The translations under genes and the position numbers were made by a program. DNA of 64,000 bases from Acidimicrobiaceae bacterium (GTDB taxonomy: Bacteria; Actinomycetota; Acidimicrobiia; Acidimicrobiales; RAAP-2), in assembly GCA_003155915.1 (NCBI GenBank), contig PMFA01000017.1, positions 48,870-112,869 on the forward strand, in the 5' to 3' direction. How positions within the stretch are numbered: the stretch's first letter is position 1; every line of letters starts with the position of its first letter. The notes under the pieces were generated by a model that searched no databases, was not told the origin of the DNA, and saw only the letters and a list, made by a program, of their open reading frames with translations. Positions 51,989 through 60,663 of the stretch are shown in pieces.

Positions 51989-53386
51989 CTAGCTCTTGGC
52001 GTATGCACCCAATACGGTAATGACCGAATTGGTGACGCCAACCGTCATGGGCAGGTCGAGAAACTCGTCAATGGCGTGTGCGTTGGACTGCGGTCCCATG
52101 ACACCGGTGGCGACGAACTGCACGTTCGGGTATCGCTTGCCCAACGAGGCGAGGAAGGGAATCGAGCCGCCCTCGCCGGTGAAACCAGGCGCGCGTCCGA
52201 AGGCGTCGTTGGAGGCGACGTCGAGCGCCTCGGCGAGCCAGGGGGCCAGGGGCGGCGAGTACCAGCCACTACCGATTTCCCAGTTCTTCAACGTGACCCG
52301 CGCGGAGGACGGCACGTCCGTCGTCAAGATGGGAATGAGGGCCCCTTGTACGCTCTCGGCGTCAACGCTGGGCGGCAGGCGAAAGGACAGTTTCGCGGTC
52401 GTCGAGGGGCGAAGGACGTTGCCGGCGATCTCGGGCACCGGCGCGCCACCGAGACCGACGATCGAGAGCGTGGCGTACCACGTGCGGCGAAGGATCCGCT
52501 CTTCGGCACTCGCACCCATCAGTTCCACGCCCTCGAGCGTCGGGAGTTCTCGTCCGATGATGTCGCCAAACTCCGCGGCGAGCGCCGACGCGGCACGAAC
52601 TTCAACGTCCGGGATTTTTGCGCTCAGTTGCGGAACCAGTACCTCACCGGTTGTGGCGTCTTCGACGCGGTCGAGCAGTTCGCGAAGGATCCGAAAGGAC
52701 GACGGCACGACGCCACTCGCCGATCCACTGTGCTGACCCTGGGACAGGACTTCCACCTCGAGGTCCACGTTCACTACGCCGCGAAGTGACGTCGTCACCC
52801 ACAGTCGGTCGTAGGTGAGCGCCCCGGAGTCCAGACAGATCATCAGTTCGACCGTGCCGAGGTGGTCCTTGAGGTAATCGAGATAGGCCTCCAAGTCCGG
52901 GCTGCCGCTCTCTTCGCTGGCCTCGATCAGCACGACGCAGCGACTGTGCGGAATGTCGTTCGCTTCCATTGCCTCGATGGCGAGTAACGCCGCGTAGGTC
53001 GAGTAGCCGTCGTCGCCGACGCCACGCGCGAAGAGACGGTCGTCACGGCGAACCGGTTCGTAGGGCCCGAGGCCTTCGGACCAATTCCCAAGGGGCGGCT
53101 GCTTGTCGAGGTGTCCGTACAACACGGCGGTGCCGTCGCCCGGGGCCGTGGCCGCGACGGTGACCACCAGTACTGGTGTGCGGCCTTCGAGGCGATGTAT
53201 CTCGACGTCGAAGTCGGCCAATGTGCGCGCGAGTGCCCAGTCCGAAAGCAGTTCGATCGCGCGGTCGATATAGCCGTGTTGGACCCACTCGACGTCGAAG
53301 CTCGGGGAGAGACAGGGGATGGTGGCAAAGGTCGTGAGCGACTCAAGGGCGTCGCGTTCGAGGTCGGCGAGGTTCAGTAGTGGCAT
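51989..53386 (-). CDS. M20 family metallo-dipeptidase
   Basis: 465 residues from ATG 53386. Metal-site segments: VLYGHLDKQPPLGNWS near 87, FARGVGDDGYSTYAALLAIEA near 115, and IEASEESGSPDLEAYLDYL near 148 with the catalytic Glu-Glu pair. Dimer-domain SQGQHSGSASGVVPSSFRIL and the late His in GPQSNAHAIDEFLDL complete the pattern of cytosolic non-specific dipeptidases. Hydrolyses small peptides with two Zn2+ or Mn2+. It lies 10 bases downstream of the DNA glycosylase gene, and the DsbA-like gene starts 9 bases after it, so these form one operon. Confidence 0.88.
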   Translation of the reverse strand: MPLLNLADLERDALESLTTFATIPCLSPSFDVEWVQHGYIDRAIELLSDWALARTLADFDVEIHRLEGRTPVLVVTVAATAPGDGTAVLYGHLDKQPPLGNWSEGLGPYEPVRRDDRLFARGVGDDGYSTYAALLAIEAMEANDIPHSRCVVLIEASEESGSPDLEAYLDYLKDHLGTVELMICLDSGALTYDRLWVTTSLRGVVNVDLEVEVLSQGQHSGSASGVVPSSFRILRELLDRVEDATTGEVLVPQLSAKIPDVEVRAASALAAEFGDIIGRELPTLEGVELMGASAEERILRRTWYATLSIVGLGGAPVPEIAGNVLRPSTTAKLSFRLPPSVDAESVQGALIPILTTDVPSSARVTLKNWEIGSGWYSPPLAPWLAEALDVASNDAFGRAPGFTGEGGSIPFLASLGKRYPNVQFVATGVMGPQSNAHAIDEFLDLPMTVGVTNSVITVLGAYAKS

Positions 53387-53396
53387 GAATGAAAGG

Positions 53397-54029
53397 CTAC
53401 TTGGCTGCTTTGGCCCAGTGAACGGCCTCCCAGCAGTACCACGCGACCGACGTCCGCGCACCGACGAAGCGTTCGCCGGCGACGAGAAGATCTTTTTCGC
53501 TGATCGTCTCGTCGAGTCCGTGCAGCAACGTCCAACCGACTCGCACGCCGTAATCGCCGATCGGCCACACGTCCGGACGCGACATCGTGCTGATCAGATA
53601 CATCTGCGCGGTCCAGGGGCCAATACCGCGTACGGCGGCGACGTCGCGAACGATCTCGTCGTCACTCATTCGCCCGTGACGTGACAGATTGACGCGGCTG
53701 TCGCGCACTTCGTGGGCGAGGTCGACCATGGCCTGTGCTTTGGTTCGATTGACACCGGCCTCGCGGAGCTTCTCGGGACCGGTCGCGATGATGGTGTGCA
53801 CGTTCACGACCCCACCGCAGGCCTCGACGACACGAGCGTGAATCGTGGTCGCGGCGCTCGTCGCCAGGAGTTGATGGGTGATGGATCGCACGAGGGAGGG
53901 AAAGCGGTTGTCAACGGCGGCGGCGCGCCTTCGAAGTGGCGCCGGTCCGGCGAGGGCGATGATCTGCCGAAAGGCCCGATCACGTTTCGCGATGAACGCC
54001 GCGACCTCGTCCGGTTTCTGATTGGGCAT
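53397..54029 (-). CDS. HhH-GPD DNA-3-methyladenine glycosylase
   Basis: 210 residues. The helix-hairpin-helix is VAAVRGIGPWTAQMYLIS near 128-146, followed by the GPD loop RPDVWPIGDYGVRVGW with the catalytic Asp near 158. FPSLVRSITHQLLATSAATTIHARV matches AlkA-type enzymes (HQQLS in classical members; here HQLLA). It excises alkylated bases from DNA. Directly downstream of LysR on the same strand, 9 bases away. Confidence 0.88.
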   Translation of the reverse strand: MPNQKPDEVAAFIAKRDRAFRQIIALAGPAPLRRRAAAVDNRFPSLVRSITHQLLATSAATTIHARVVEACGGVVNVHTIIATGPEKLREAGVNRTKAQAMVDLAHEVRDSRVNLSRHGRMSDDEIVRDVAAVRGIGPWTAQMYLISTMSRPDVWPIGDYGVRVGWTLLHGLDETISEKDLLVAGERFVGARTSVAWYCWEAVHWAKAAK

Positions 54030-54038
54030 CCCCGAACT

Positions 54039-54965
54039 CTACTGAGCGGGTGTTTTGCCCAAATACACTCCGTCGGGGACGTTCGTGGCGTGGCGAACGA
54101 CGTCAATGAGCAGCGCGTGGATGGCCCGCACCGGGGCGGCGGGGAAGCCGAAACGACGCGTCGCCAGTAGCACCCGGCGCTTGGCGATCTTGTCGATGTG
54201 ACGGGCGACGAATTTGTCGCGCAGGTGTCGCGACAGCATCGTCGCGGGAAGGATTGACGGCCCGTAGCCGTCGAAGGTGAGCGAGGCAATGGTGCGCAGT
54301 CCGTCGAGCTCGATGAGCGGCTTGAGCTCAACGCCTTGGAGGCGGCTCGCTTCGTCGATCTCGCGACGGATCGGCGTACCGCGAAAGGGGAGGAGGATCT
54401 CGTATTCGGCGAGGGTTGCGAACGTCAACGGCTCGGGAGTCGAGGCGAGGGGGTGATCCTTGGCGACGATCAGGACGAGGTCCTCACTGAATATGTCGAC
54501 GCCGGTCAGTTCGGGGGCGTAGATCGGCCAGGCCACCACGGCGAGGTCGAGTTGACCCTTCACCAACTGCGGTTCGATGACGGAGTTCGTACCTTCCACG
54601 ATGTGCAGGGCGATGTGGGGATAGTTCTCCTTCAACGCCTCGAGCAGCAGCGGCACGATCCATCGACCGGCCGAACCGATCATGCCGAGTACGACCTGGC
54701 CGTGAATCTCGGCGTTCAACTCCGACACGTCCGAGGCGATGCCGCGTAGTTCGCCCAGGATCCGGCGCGCCCGATCGACCACGATCTCACCCGATTCGGT
54801 CAGCAGGCCGTTCGAGCGGCTGACCAACTCGGTACCGAGTTCTTTCTCCAAATGGGCGATGCGATTCGAGATATTCGACTGGACCGTGCCGAGCACTTCC
54901 GCGGCGCCGGAGAACGATCCGTGGTCGGCAATCCCAATCAGGGCCTCAAGTTGGCGAATCTCCAT
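54039..54965 (-). CDS. LysR-family transcriptional regulator
   Basis: 308 residues from ATG 54965; the frame extends upstream without homology. N-terminal winged HTH: MEIRQLEALIGIADHGSFSG, then AAEVLGTVQSNISNRIAHLEKELG. The effector domain starts near 88 (GQVVLGMIGSAGRWIVPLLL). It likely autoregulates through the inverted repeat at 54978-54994, and may control the glycosylase-dipeptidase-DsbA-DLH operon downstream on the same strand. The inducer is unknown. Confidence 0.88.
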   Translation of the reverse strand: MEIRQLEALIGIADHGSFSGAAEVLGTVQSNISNRIAHLEKELGTELVSRSNGLLTESGEIVVDRARRILGELRGIASDVSELNAEIHGQVVLGMIGSAGRWIVPLLLEALKENYPHIALHIVEGTNSVIEPQLVKGQLDLAVVAWPIYAPELTGVDIFSEDLVLIVAKDHPLASTPEPLTFATLAEYEILLPFRGTPIRREIDEASRLQGVELKPLIELDGLRTIASLTFDGYGPSILPATMLSRHLRDKFVARHIDKIAKRRVLLATRRFGFPAAPVRAIHALLIDVVRHATNVPDGVYLGKTPAQ

Positions 54966-54977
54966 ATATCGACTATA

Positions 54978-54994
54978 CAGATAGGAACTATCTG
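54978..54994. promoter_or_regulatory. Inverted repeat upstream of LysR, probable autoregulatory site
   Basis: CAGATAG-GAA-CTATCTG is a perfect 7-bp inverted repeat starting 13 bases upstream of the LysR start. It contains a T-N11-A arrangement typical of LysR boxes. Confidence 0.55.
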
Positions 54995-55087
54995 CTGCAT
55001 GCTGTTGTGTGATAGTGATCCAACCGGCATACTTATTACAGCCTGCTTTACTCAATTCCCCCCAATTGTTGAAGCACTGGTTTTGCA

Positions 55088-55118
55088 AAAGGGCCAACCA
55101 CCCCCCGGTTGGCCCTTT
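55088..55118 (+). terminator. Strong intrinsic terminator in the murT leader
   Basis: AAAGGGCCAACC-ACCCCCC-GGTTGGCCCTTT is a perfect 12-bp stem followed by TTGTGTTT on the + strand (and TTTTGC on the other). It lies 29 bases before the murT start, in a region between divergent genes where no protein gene ends. It would end a short + strand RNA of up to about 110 bases, so it may be an attenuator of murT-gatD or the end of a small RNA. Confidence 0.75.
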
Positions 55119-55147
55119 TGTGTTTCTCGGGACCTAGCGTTGAGTTA

Positions 55148-56365
55148 ATGGGAAAATCCTCACCAATTCGAGAACAGGTTGCCTCAGTGGCCGTGCGAAC
55201 GGTGAACCGGCTCTCGCGACTGAGCCGACGGGGATCGGGCACCGTCGTGGGCGGCCGCGTTGGGATGAAAATTGCCCCCGATCTGGTCTCGTCGCTGACG
55301 AGTGGGCGATGCGTCATCCTCGTGAGTGGCACCAACGGCAAGACGACGACGACGTCGATGATCGTGGCCGGCTGGGGCGGTTCGGTCACTACGAACGAGA
55401 CCGGCTCCAACATGCCCGCCGGGCACGTCGCGGCGCTGGTGGAGTCAAAGAACGAGCACGTCGTCCTCGAAGTCGACGAGGGGTGGCTCGCCGGCACACT
55501 GGCTTCGACGCGTCCGAGTGTCGTGGTCCTCTTGAACCTGTCGCGCGATCAGTTGGACCGGGCCAACGAAGTGCGCCACCTCGCCGAACGGTGGCGCAAG
55601 GCCCTCGAGGCCCACGACGACGACAAGCTCGTGGTGGTCGCGAACGCGAACGACCCGCTCGTGGTCTACGCGGCCGACGTTCGTGCGAACACCGTCTGGT
55701 GTGACGTGCCCACGTCGTGGCTCGCCGACGCACTCTCGTGTCCGCAGTGCACGCTCGCTATCAGTCACGTGGGTTCGGCTTGGCACTGCACGTGCGGTTT
55801 CGCGAAACCGGTCAAGGTCACGTCGGTACTCGGCGAGGAACTTGTGATCGACGGCGAGGCGCTCAAACTGGACCTATTGATGCCCGGTGAGTTCAACCGA
55901 TCGAACGCCGCGATGGCGCTCACCGCGCTCCACTGCGTCGACGTCAACCTCGAAGAGGCGATTCGGCGGGTGAACGCGATACCCAGTGTGGTGGGTCGAT
56001 TCAGCGTCCGGCGTTGGAACGGTCACGTGCTGCGGCTCTTGTTAGCGAAGAATCCCTCGGGCTTCGCCGCGATGATGGCGACGCTGCCGGAGGACGGTTC
56101 GGACGTCTGGGTGGCGATCAACGCGCGCGTCGCCGACGGACACGACCCGTCGTGGCTCTACGACGTGCCCTTCGAGATGTTGCGGGGACACCGGGTCTAC
56201 TGCTTCGGCGAGCGCCGCCTCGATCTGGCCACTCGACTCGACTACGCACGGGTGGAGTTCACGGTCGTCGACAATGACTCGTTGGTGCCGACATCGAAGG
56301 AGACCATTTCACTCTTGGCCAACTACACGGCCTTCAGCGACTGGTTGGCGAGGTCCGAAGCGTGA
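55148..56365 (+). CDS. murT: Lipid II isoglutaminyl synthase subunit MurT
   Basis: 405 residues from ATG 55148. Mur ligase-type ATP site VILVSGTNGKTTTTSMIVA near 53, NMPAGHVAALVESKNEHVVLEVDEGWL near 90-118 and LLNLSRDQLDRANEV near 130. The MurT-specific Cys4 zinc ribbon is CPQC plus CTCG near 198-217. DUF1727 C-terminal domain follows. With GatD it amidates the alpha-carboxyl of D-Glu in lipid II to D-isoglutamine. The stop overlaps gatD by 4 bases. Confidence 0.93.
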   Translation: MGKSSPIREQVASVAVRTVNRLSRLSRRGSGTVVGGRVGMKIAPDLVSSLTSGRCVILVSGTNGKTTTTSMIVAGWGGSVTTNETGSNMPAGHVAALVESKNEHVVLEVDEGWLAGTLASTRPSVVVLLNLSRDQLDRANEVRHLAERWRKALEAHDDDKLVVVANANDPLVVYAADVRANTVWCDVPTSWLADALSCPQCTLAISHVGSAWHCTCGFAKPVKVTSVLGEELVIDGEALKLDLLMPGEFNRSNAAMALTALHCVDVNLEEAIRRVNAIPSVVGRFSVRRWNGHVLRLLLAKNPSGFAAMMATLPEDGSDVWVAINARVADGHDPSWLYDVPFEMLRGHRVYCFGERRLDLATRLDYARVEFTVVDNDSLVPTSKETISLLANYTAFSDWLARSEA

Positions 56366-57036
56366 CGACGATCTGCATTCTCTACCCCGACCTCTTGGGC
56401 ACCTACGGCGACGGGGGCAACGGCCTCGCGGCGGTAGAGCGGGCCCGACGTCGTGGCCTCGAGGCCGAGCTGGTGAGCGTGGGACTCGGCGACGAGGTCC
56501 CCGACGCGTCGCTCTATCTCCTCGGTGGGGGAGAGGATGGACCGCAACGCCTCGCCACCGACCTCCTGCGAGGGTCGTCGTTCGTGTCGCGGGTGCGCGA
56601 CGGCGCGAACGTGCTCGCCGTGTGCGCCGGTCTCCAGATACTCGGCATGACGTTCTGTGTCGAAGGCGACGACGAATTTGAGGGACTGGGTCTGGTCGAC
56701 GTCGTGACCCTGCGTGGTGAGCGCCGATCGGTCGGGGAACTCGCGAGCCGCGTCGACGGTCAGTTGCTCGTCGGTTTCGAGAATCACGGCGGGCGTACGA
56801 CACTGCACGGCGTCGACGCACTGGGTACCGTCATCAAGGGACGCGGTAATGACGGAACACTCGACGGCTATCGCACGAAGAACATTTGGGCGACCTACGC
56901 ACACGGGCCGGTGCTCGCGATGAACCCCTGGTTCTGCGATGAGATCCTCGCCGCGGTCCTCGGCGCCGAACTGGAGCCGTTGACGAGCGTGGCCGACCAG
57001 CTCTATCAAGAGCGCTGTCGCGTGCTGAGTGCCTAG
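56362..57036 (+). CDS. gatD: Lipid II isoglutaminyl synthase glutaminase subunit GatD
   Basis: 224 residues from GTG 56362 (GTGA overlap with murT). CobB/CobQ-like class I glutamine amidotransferase: ILYPDLLGTYGDGGNGLAAVERARRRG at the N-terminus, nucleophile Cys in LAVCAGLQILGM near 93, and the catalytic His in WATYAHGPVLAMNPW near 181. Supplies ammonia to MurT for D-Glu amidation. Its stop codon overlaps that of the convergent acyltransferase gene within CTAG at 57033-57036. Confidence 0.92.
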   Translation: MTTICILYPDLLGTYGDGGNGLAAVERARRRGLEAELVSVGLGDEVPDASLYLLGGGEDGPQRLATDLLRGSSFVSRVRDGANVLAVCAGLQILGMTFCVEGDDEFEGLGLVDVVTLRGERRSVGELASRVDGQLLVGFENHGGRTTLHGVDALGTVIKGRGNDGTLDGYRTKNIWATYAHGPVLAMNPWFCDEILAAVLGAELEPLTSVADQLYQERCRVLSA

Positions 57037-57770
57037 AGACCTTCGGCGGGCTTGATGCCGTAGGTCGCGTCGCCGCTCACTTTGCGACCGAGGTGTTCGA
57101 CGGCGTCGACGATTCGATTGTTGAACCGTCGAATGTTCTCACCCTCTTCGACGTGCATCGCGTCACCGAAAACTACGACAACGTGATGGCGGTGCTGGTC
57201 GGGCGCCGAGACGAATTTGGCGGCCTTGGCGTACTTGGGACCCTGGAGCCAGCCCGATTCGTGGATGTACATCGGGATGACGGTCTTCATGGAGCGTTCG
57301 GCGAGATACGCGGCACCGCCCTTGAACTCGTGGAGTTCGCCGTCGGGCGTGCGGCCGCCTTCGGGATAGATCAGGAGATTCCAATCCTCCTGCACCAGAT
57401 CGAAGGCGATCTGTGCGCTACGGCGATTCACTTTGTGACGGTCAATCGGGATGGCGTTGAACACCAACACGGTTCGAAGGGCTCGGCGTGAATCCATGAA
57501 GAAGTTGTCCATTGCCGCGGCGACCACCAGGCGCCGACGGATCGCGCCCGGCAACGCCGCGATGACCAGGGGCGTATCCATATTGCTCGTGTGGTTCGCG
57601 ACGAAGATGAATGGTCCGTCGCCTTGAATCTTCTCGAGGCCGCGAACCTCGAGGGTTGAGAGATAGCGCGTGTACGGGACGAGGAACGTCGAATGAATCA
57701 GATTGCGTACGACTCGGATGCCCGGTGAGCGGCCCCACTTGGTTGGATAATCAAGACCGAGTTTTGGCAC
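57033..57770 (-). CDS. 1-acyl-sn-glycerol-3-phosphate acyltransferase-like (PlsC family)
   Basis: 245 residues. Acyltransferase motifs: catalytic His-x4-Asp in FVANHTSNMDTPLVI near 58, RAL-RTVLVFNAIPIDR (motif II region) and LLIYPEGGRTPDGELHEFKGG (motif III) near 133. C-terminal half has VIPMYIHESGWLQGP. It transfers an acyl group to a lysophosphatidate-like acceptor at the inner membrane. Three bases downstream of the membrane protein gene at 57774, so the two form an operon. Confidence 0.87.
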   Translation of the reverse strand: MPKLGLDYPTKWGRSPGIRVVRNLIHSTFLVPYTRYLSTLEVRGLEKIQGDGPFIFVANHTSNMDTPLVIAALPGAIRRRLVVAAAMDNFFMDSRRALRTVLVFNAIPIDRHKVNRRSAQIAFDLVQEDWNLLIYPEGGRTPDGELHEFKGGAAYLAERSMKTVIPMYIHESGWLQGPKYAKAAKFVSAPDQHRHHVVVVFGDAMHVEEGENIRRFNNRIVDAVEHLGRKVSGDATYGIKPAEGL

Positions 57771-57773
57771 GGT

Positions 57774-58430
57774 TCAACGCTTGCGCGGTTTCTGCTTTGG
57801 GGTGTAACGCTTGGACGCGGGGGGTGGTGCGACGGGACCGGGCGAGGGAGCCGGTTCGGACGAAGACTTCGGTGTCGCGACGCGGCCCTCCCGCTTGGCT
57901 TGCGCGATCTCTTTCGCGGCCCTGTTCGATCCCGACCACGACGCCTCGCCGTAACGCTGCAGTCGAAAGGCGCGCACGACGAGCCAGGCACCCAAGAAGA
58001 CGAACACCACGCCGGCAACGCCCAGGCCGAGGCCCAGGAAAAAACTGAAGCACGCGACGCCGGCCCTCTTGCGACGAAGGGTGAAGAACAGGAGAAAAAG
58101 TGCCACGACGAAGACGAAGAGGAATCGAGTCGCCCAATAACTATCGCTCGCCTTCAGAATGTGTTCGCAGAACTGGTCGACATGCTTGGGATATGCCGCC
58201 GGACAGGTCTTTCCTTTGACGAATTTCTGTGTTGTTTTGACCGGCGTCTTCTTTACCCACTCGACGGCCCAGATGATGGCAATGACCAGGGCGATGCCAA
58301 CACCGAAGAGACTTACCTTGCGTTCAACGTCGTCCATGCCGAAGACAACTTCTCGTGGCACCAAGGATGGTTTTCGGCCCTGGCGCTGGAACCGAGAGCG
58401 TTTAGGCGGAGAAACTTCGTTGTCTGGCAC
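57774..58430 (-). CDS. Membrane protein of unknown function
   Basis: 218 residues from GTG 58430; an ATG at 58337 (MDDVERKVSLFG) is a possible start. Three hydrophobic segments: VSLFGVGIALVIAIIWAVEWV, WATRFLFVFVVALFLLFFTL and ACFSFFLGLGLGVAGVVFVFLGAW. Between helices 1 and 2 is a short outer loop with two Cys (GKTCPAAYPKHVDQFCEHIL) that could be disulfide-linked. The C-terminal 60 residues are cytoplasmic, Pro/Lys/Ser-rich and very basic at the end. It is co-transcribed with the PlsC-like gene; function unknown. Confidence 0.65.
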   Translation of the reverse strand: MPDNEVSPPKRSRFQRQGRKPSLVPREVVFGMDDVERKVSLFGVGIALVIAIIWAVEWVKKTPVKTTQKFVKGKTCPAAYPKHVDQFCEHILKASDSYWATRFLFVFVVALFLLFFTLRRKRAGVACFSFFLGLGLGVAGVVFVFLGAWLVVRAFRLQRYGEASWSGSNRAAKEIAQAKREGRVATPKSSSEPAPSPGPVAPPPASKRYTPKQKPRKR

Positions 58431-58493
58431 AGATGCAGGCTACAACGAAGGAGAAAAGAGAGTGACCAAGGTGCGAACTAGGATTGTCACCTC

Positions 58494-58567
58494 GGGCGCT
58501 TAGCTCAGTTGGTTAGAGCGCAGCCTTCACACGGCTGAGGTCAGAGGTTCGAGTCCTCTAGCGCCCA
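58494..58567 (+). tRNA. tRNA-Val (anticodon CAC)
   Basis: A complete cloverleaf can be drawn. The acceptor stem GGGCGCT pairs with AGCGCCC, followed by discriminator A at 58567. The D-arm includes AGCTCAGTTGGTTAGAGC. The anticodon stem CAGCC/GGCTG encloses TTCACAC with anticodon CAC, and the T-arm AGAGG-TTCGAGT-CCTCT is intact. CCA is not encoded. It reads GUG codons. Its 3' half is partly repeated at 63884-63926, marking it as a likely integration site. Confidence 0.95.
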
Positions 58568-59046
58568 CTCCGGAACAGAATACGAAGGCTCAGATCACAA
58601 AGGTCGCTGGCACGGTTTGAATGATGCAGTTTGTTGTACACGGCCCCGTCCTTCGCCCCACAAAATGCTCCACAATTAGGACATGGTTCATTAAGAGGCC
58701 TAGGAACAAAACCGACCTGCCTAGTTCATACCTTCATGCCACCAAAACTTGGACCGTTCTTCGGCGCTTCGCAGATCCTCGTACAGCCAATCGACCGCAT
58801 CAGCCCATTACGGCCTGCGATCATCTTGCCTTCGCGTTCCTAACCGCCGCGGCGGTCGCGGGGGTGTTTTTAAGGCTGCTCCTCCCAAGCCACCGTCCCA
58901 CTTCGGACCACTGAATCGGACCCGCAGTCGCGGTAGTGAAACATGGCGTCGAAGCAAGTCGGCGCTTTAGGCGCGGATGTTCCTGATGGTGAGGCGCGAG
59001 GAGCGTTCGTTCACGAGGCGATATGCGCGTTGCTGCAGGACTGATC
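58568..59046. other. Non-coding stretch at the left end of the tRNA-Val island
   Basis: 479 bases between tRNA-Val and the TetR gene stop. Open frames here have no ribosome sites, no coding-like composition and no recognisable family. The only structure seen is the 21-bp direct repeat at 58655-58675, also found near the other end of the island. Confidence 0.6.
58655..58675 (+). repeat. Left copy of 21-bp direct repeat
   Basis: Begins GCCCCACAAAATGCTCCACA and ends with one more A; identical to 63759-63779 in the same orientation. It contains CCACAA twice. It lies 88 bases inside the tRNA-Val 3' end, where integrase arm sites would be expected. Confidence 0.85.
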
Positions 59047-59616
59047 TCACGTGAGAACCAGACCGGCGAGCAGCAGGTCAATCAGCCGCGATGCGAGTTC
59101 CCGCTCGCTCTCGTGCTCGGCGATGAGAGTGATACCTCCGAGCGCCATCATGACGTCGTTTGCCGGAACGCCCTCGCGCAGCGCTCCGTCTTCGATGCAG
59201 GCATCGAGGAGAGCTTGAATCGCATCCCTCAACAGGTCTCGACTATGAGCTCGGAGGCCGTCGCGCGACGCGAGAATTGCCGGCAGCGCATCCGTCATGC
59301 CGTTCTTATTCAGGATGTAGTCGACGAAGCCTTCCATCCAGACGCGCATTGCTTCGTGCGGCGATAACTCGGCGAGTAGCGCGGGCGCGCTTTCGCACAG
59401 GCGCGCGGTTTCGTTTCGATACGTGGCTTCGACCAGGTCATCGCGTGTCGGAAAGCGACGATAGAGAGTGCCGATGCCGACGCCGGCGTTCATGGCGATT
59501 GCCTTGAGGGAGGTGTCGGCCCCGTGGCGAGCGAACGCGTGGGCGGCGGCCTCAAGGATGCGATCGTGATTTAGTTGCGCGTCAGCGCGCAGAGTGCGCG
59601 AGGTGGGAATGGTCAC
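59047..59616 (-). CDS. TetR-family transcriptional regulator
   Basis: 189 residues from ATG 59616. HTH in residues 12-58: LNHDRILEAAAHAFARHG, then LKAIAMNAGVGIGTLYRRFPT, nearly the same recognition helix as the TetR at 19705. The C-terminal domain is helical. It is divergent from the SDR gene 105 bases away and probably represses it and itself through the palindromes at 59637-59650 and/or 59651-59663. The ligand may be the SDR substrate. Confidence 0.88.
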   Translation of the reverse strand: MTIPTSRTLRADAQLNHDRILEAAAHAFARHGADTSLKAIAMNAGVGIGTLYRRFPTRDDLVEATYRNETARLCESAPALLAELSPHEAMRVWMEGFVDYILNKNGMTDALPAILASRDGLRAHSRDLLRDAIQALLDACIEDGALREGVPANDVMMALGGITLIAEHESERELASRLIDLLLAGLVLT

Positions 59617-59636
59617 TGTCAGTCTCCTCTTGCAAT

Positions 59637-59650
59637 CGGAGCCGCCTCCG
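59637..59650. promoter_or_regulatory. CGGAG palindrome between TetR and SDR
   Basis: CGGAG-CCGC-CTCCG is a perfect 5-bp inverted repeat just upstream of the TetR start. The half-site CGGAG matches that of the operators at 21840 and 21880, with a 4-base rather than 6-base centre. Confidence 0.45.
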
Positions 59651-59663
59651 CTTATAGTATAAG
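59651..59663. promoter_or_regulatory. AT-rich palindrome between TetR and SDR
   Basis: CTTATA-G-TATAAG is a perfect 6-bp inverted repeat. TATAAG/TATAGT inside it could serve as a -10 element for either divergent gene, so it may be promoter and operator together. Confidence 0.4.
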
Positions 59664-59721
59664 AATAAACGGATGCGACTCCACATAACAGTGTAGAGCC
59701 CGGAGAATAAGGGGTCGTTTT

Positions 59722-60663
59722 ATGTCGAATCGAATATCTACCCCCTTCACCGCTGATACTACGGCGGCTGAAGTCATCGCGGGGGTCGATCTCAGCGGAA
59801 AACGCGCCATCGTCACCGGGGGATCCTCTGGAATCGGAACTGAGACGGCGCGGGCCCTGGCCTCAGCCGGAGCCGAAGTAACACTGGCCGTCCGCGACGT
59901 TGAAGCGGGCACTCGCGTGGCTGGGAACATCATTGCGGCCACAGGGAACACGAATGTCTTTGTCGAACAGCTCGACCTTTCCGACCAAATGTCCGTTGCG
60001 GCCTTCGTCAGTCGATGGTCAGGACCACTTGACATTCTGGTCAACAACGCGGGCATCATGGCGACGCCAGAGCTACGCACAAAGGAGGGCTGGGAGCTCC
60101 AATTCGCCACCAACCACCTCGGGCACTTCGCTCTCACGACAGAACTGCACGACGCCCTCCAGGCTGCAGGACAGTCTCGAGTCGTCGTCGTCAGTTCGGT
60201 CGGCCACGTCAACGGCGAGGTGCTCTTCGACGACCTCGACTTCGCACAGCACCCGTACGACGCGTGGGCTGCATACAGTCAGTCCAAGACGGCAAACATT
60301 CTCTTTGCGGTCGAAGCCGCCAAGCGATGGGCCAGCGATGGGATCGCCGTCAACGCGCTCAACCCGGGCCGCATTGCGGACACCAATCTGAGTCGCCACA
60401 TGGAGACACCACCGGCAACCTTCGATCCGAAGGGCAGCACCGGAGTATCGGTGAAGACCATTGAACAGGGAGCGGCAACATCCGTACTCCTGGCCGCCTC
60501 ACCACTGGTCGACGGGGTCACCGGGCGATACTTCGAGGACTGCCAGGAAGCTGTCCCCTTCGAGACCGGTGTTCGCCGTGGAGTCACCGAGTACGCGCTG
60601 GACCCCGCGAAGGCCGAGCGGCTCTGGCAGGTCTCGATCCACAAGATTGCGGGCGCCCGATGA
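59722..60663 (+). CDS. Short-chain dehydrogenase/reductase (protochlorophyllide reductase/WWOX-like group)
   Basis: 313 residues from ATG 59722. NAD(P) motif AIVTGGSSGIGTETARALA near 31, NNAGIMATPE near 107, catalytic Ser in VVVSSVGHVNG near 156 and Tyr-x3-Lys in AYSQSKTANILFAVE near 192. The extended C-terminus (VTGRYFEDCQEA) matches long SDRs acting on retinol-like or other hydrophobic carbonyls. Inferred target of the divergent TetR. A truncated second SDR remnant overlaps its stop. Confidence 0.88.
   Translation: MSNRISTPFTADTTAAEVIAGVDLSGKRAIVTGGSSGIGTETARALASAGAEVTLAVRDVEAGTRVAGNIIAATGNTNVFVEQLDLSDQMSVAAFVSRWSGPLDILVNNAGIMATPELRTKEGWELQFATNHLGHFALTTELHDALQAAGQSRVVVVSSVGHVNGEVLFDDLDFAQHPYDAWAAYSQSKTANILFAVEAAKRWASDGIAVNALNPGRIADTNLSRHMETPPATFDPKGSTGVSVKTIEQGAATSVLLAASPLVDGVTGRYFEDCQEAVPFETGVRRGVTEYALDPAKAERLWQVSIHKIAGAR

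Noticed and set aside
58621..58914. Overlapping small + strand frames after tRNA-Val
   Set aside because: No ribosome sites, no recognisable motifs, and they run through the 21-bp direct repeat.
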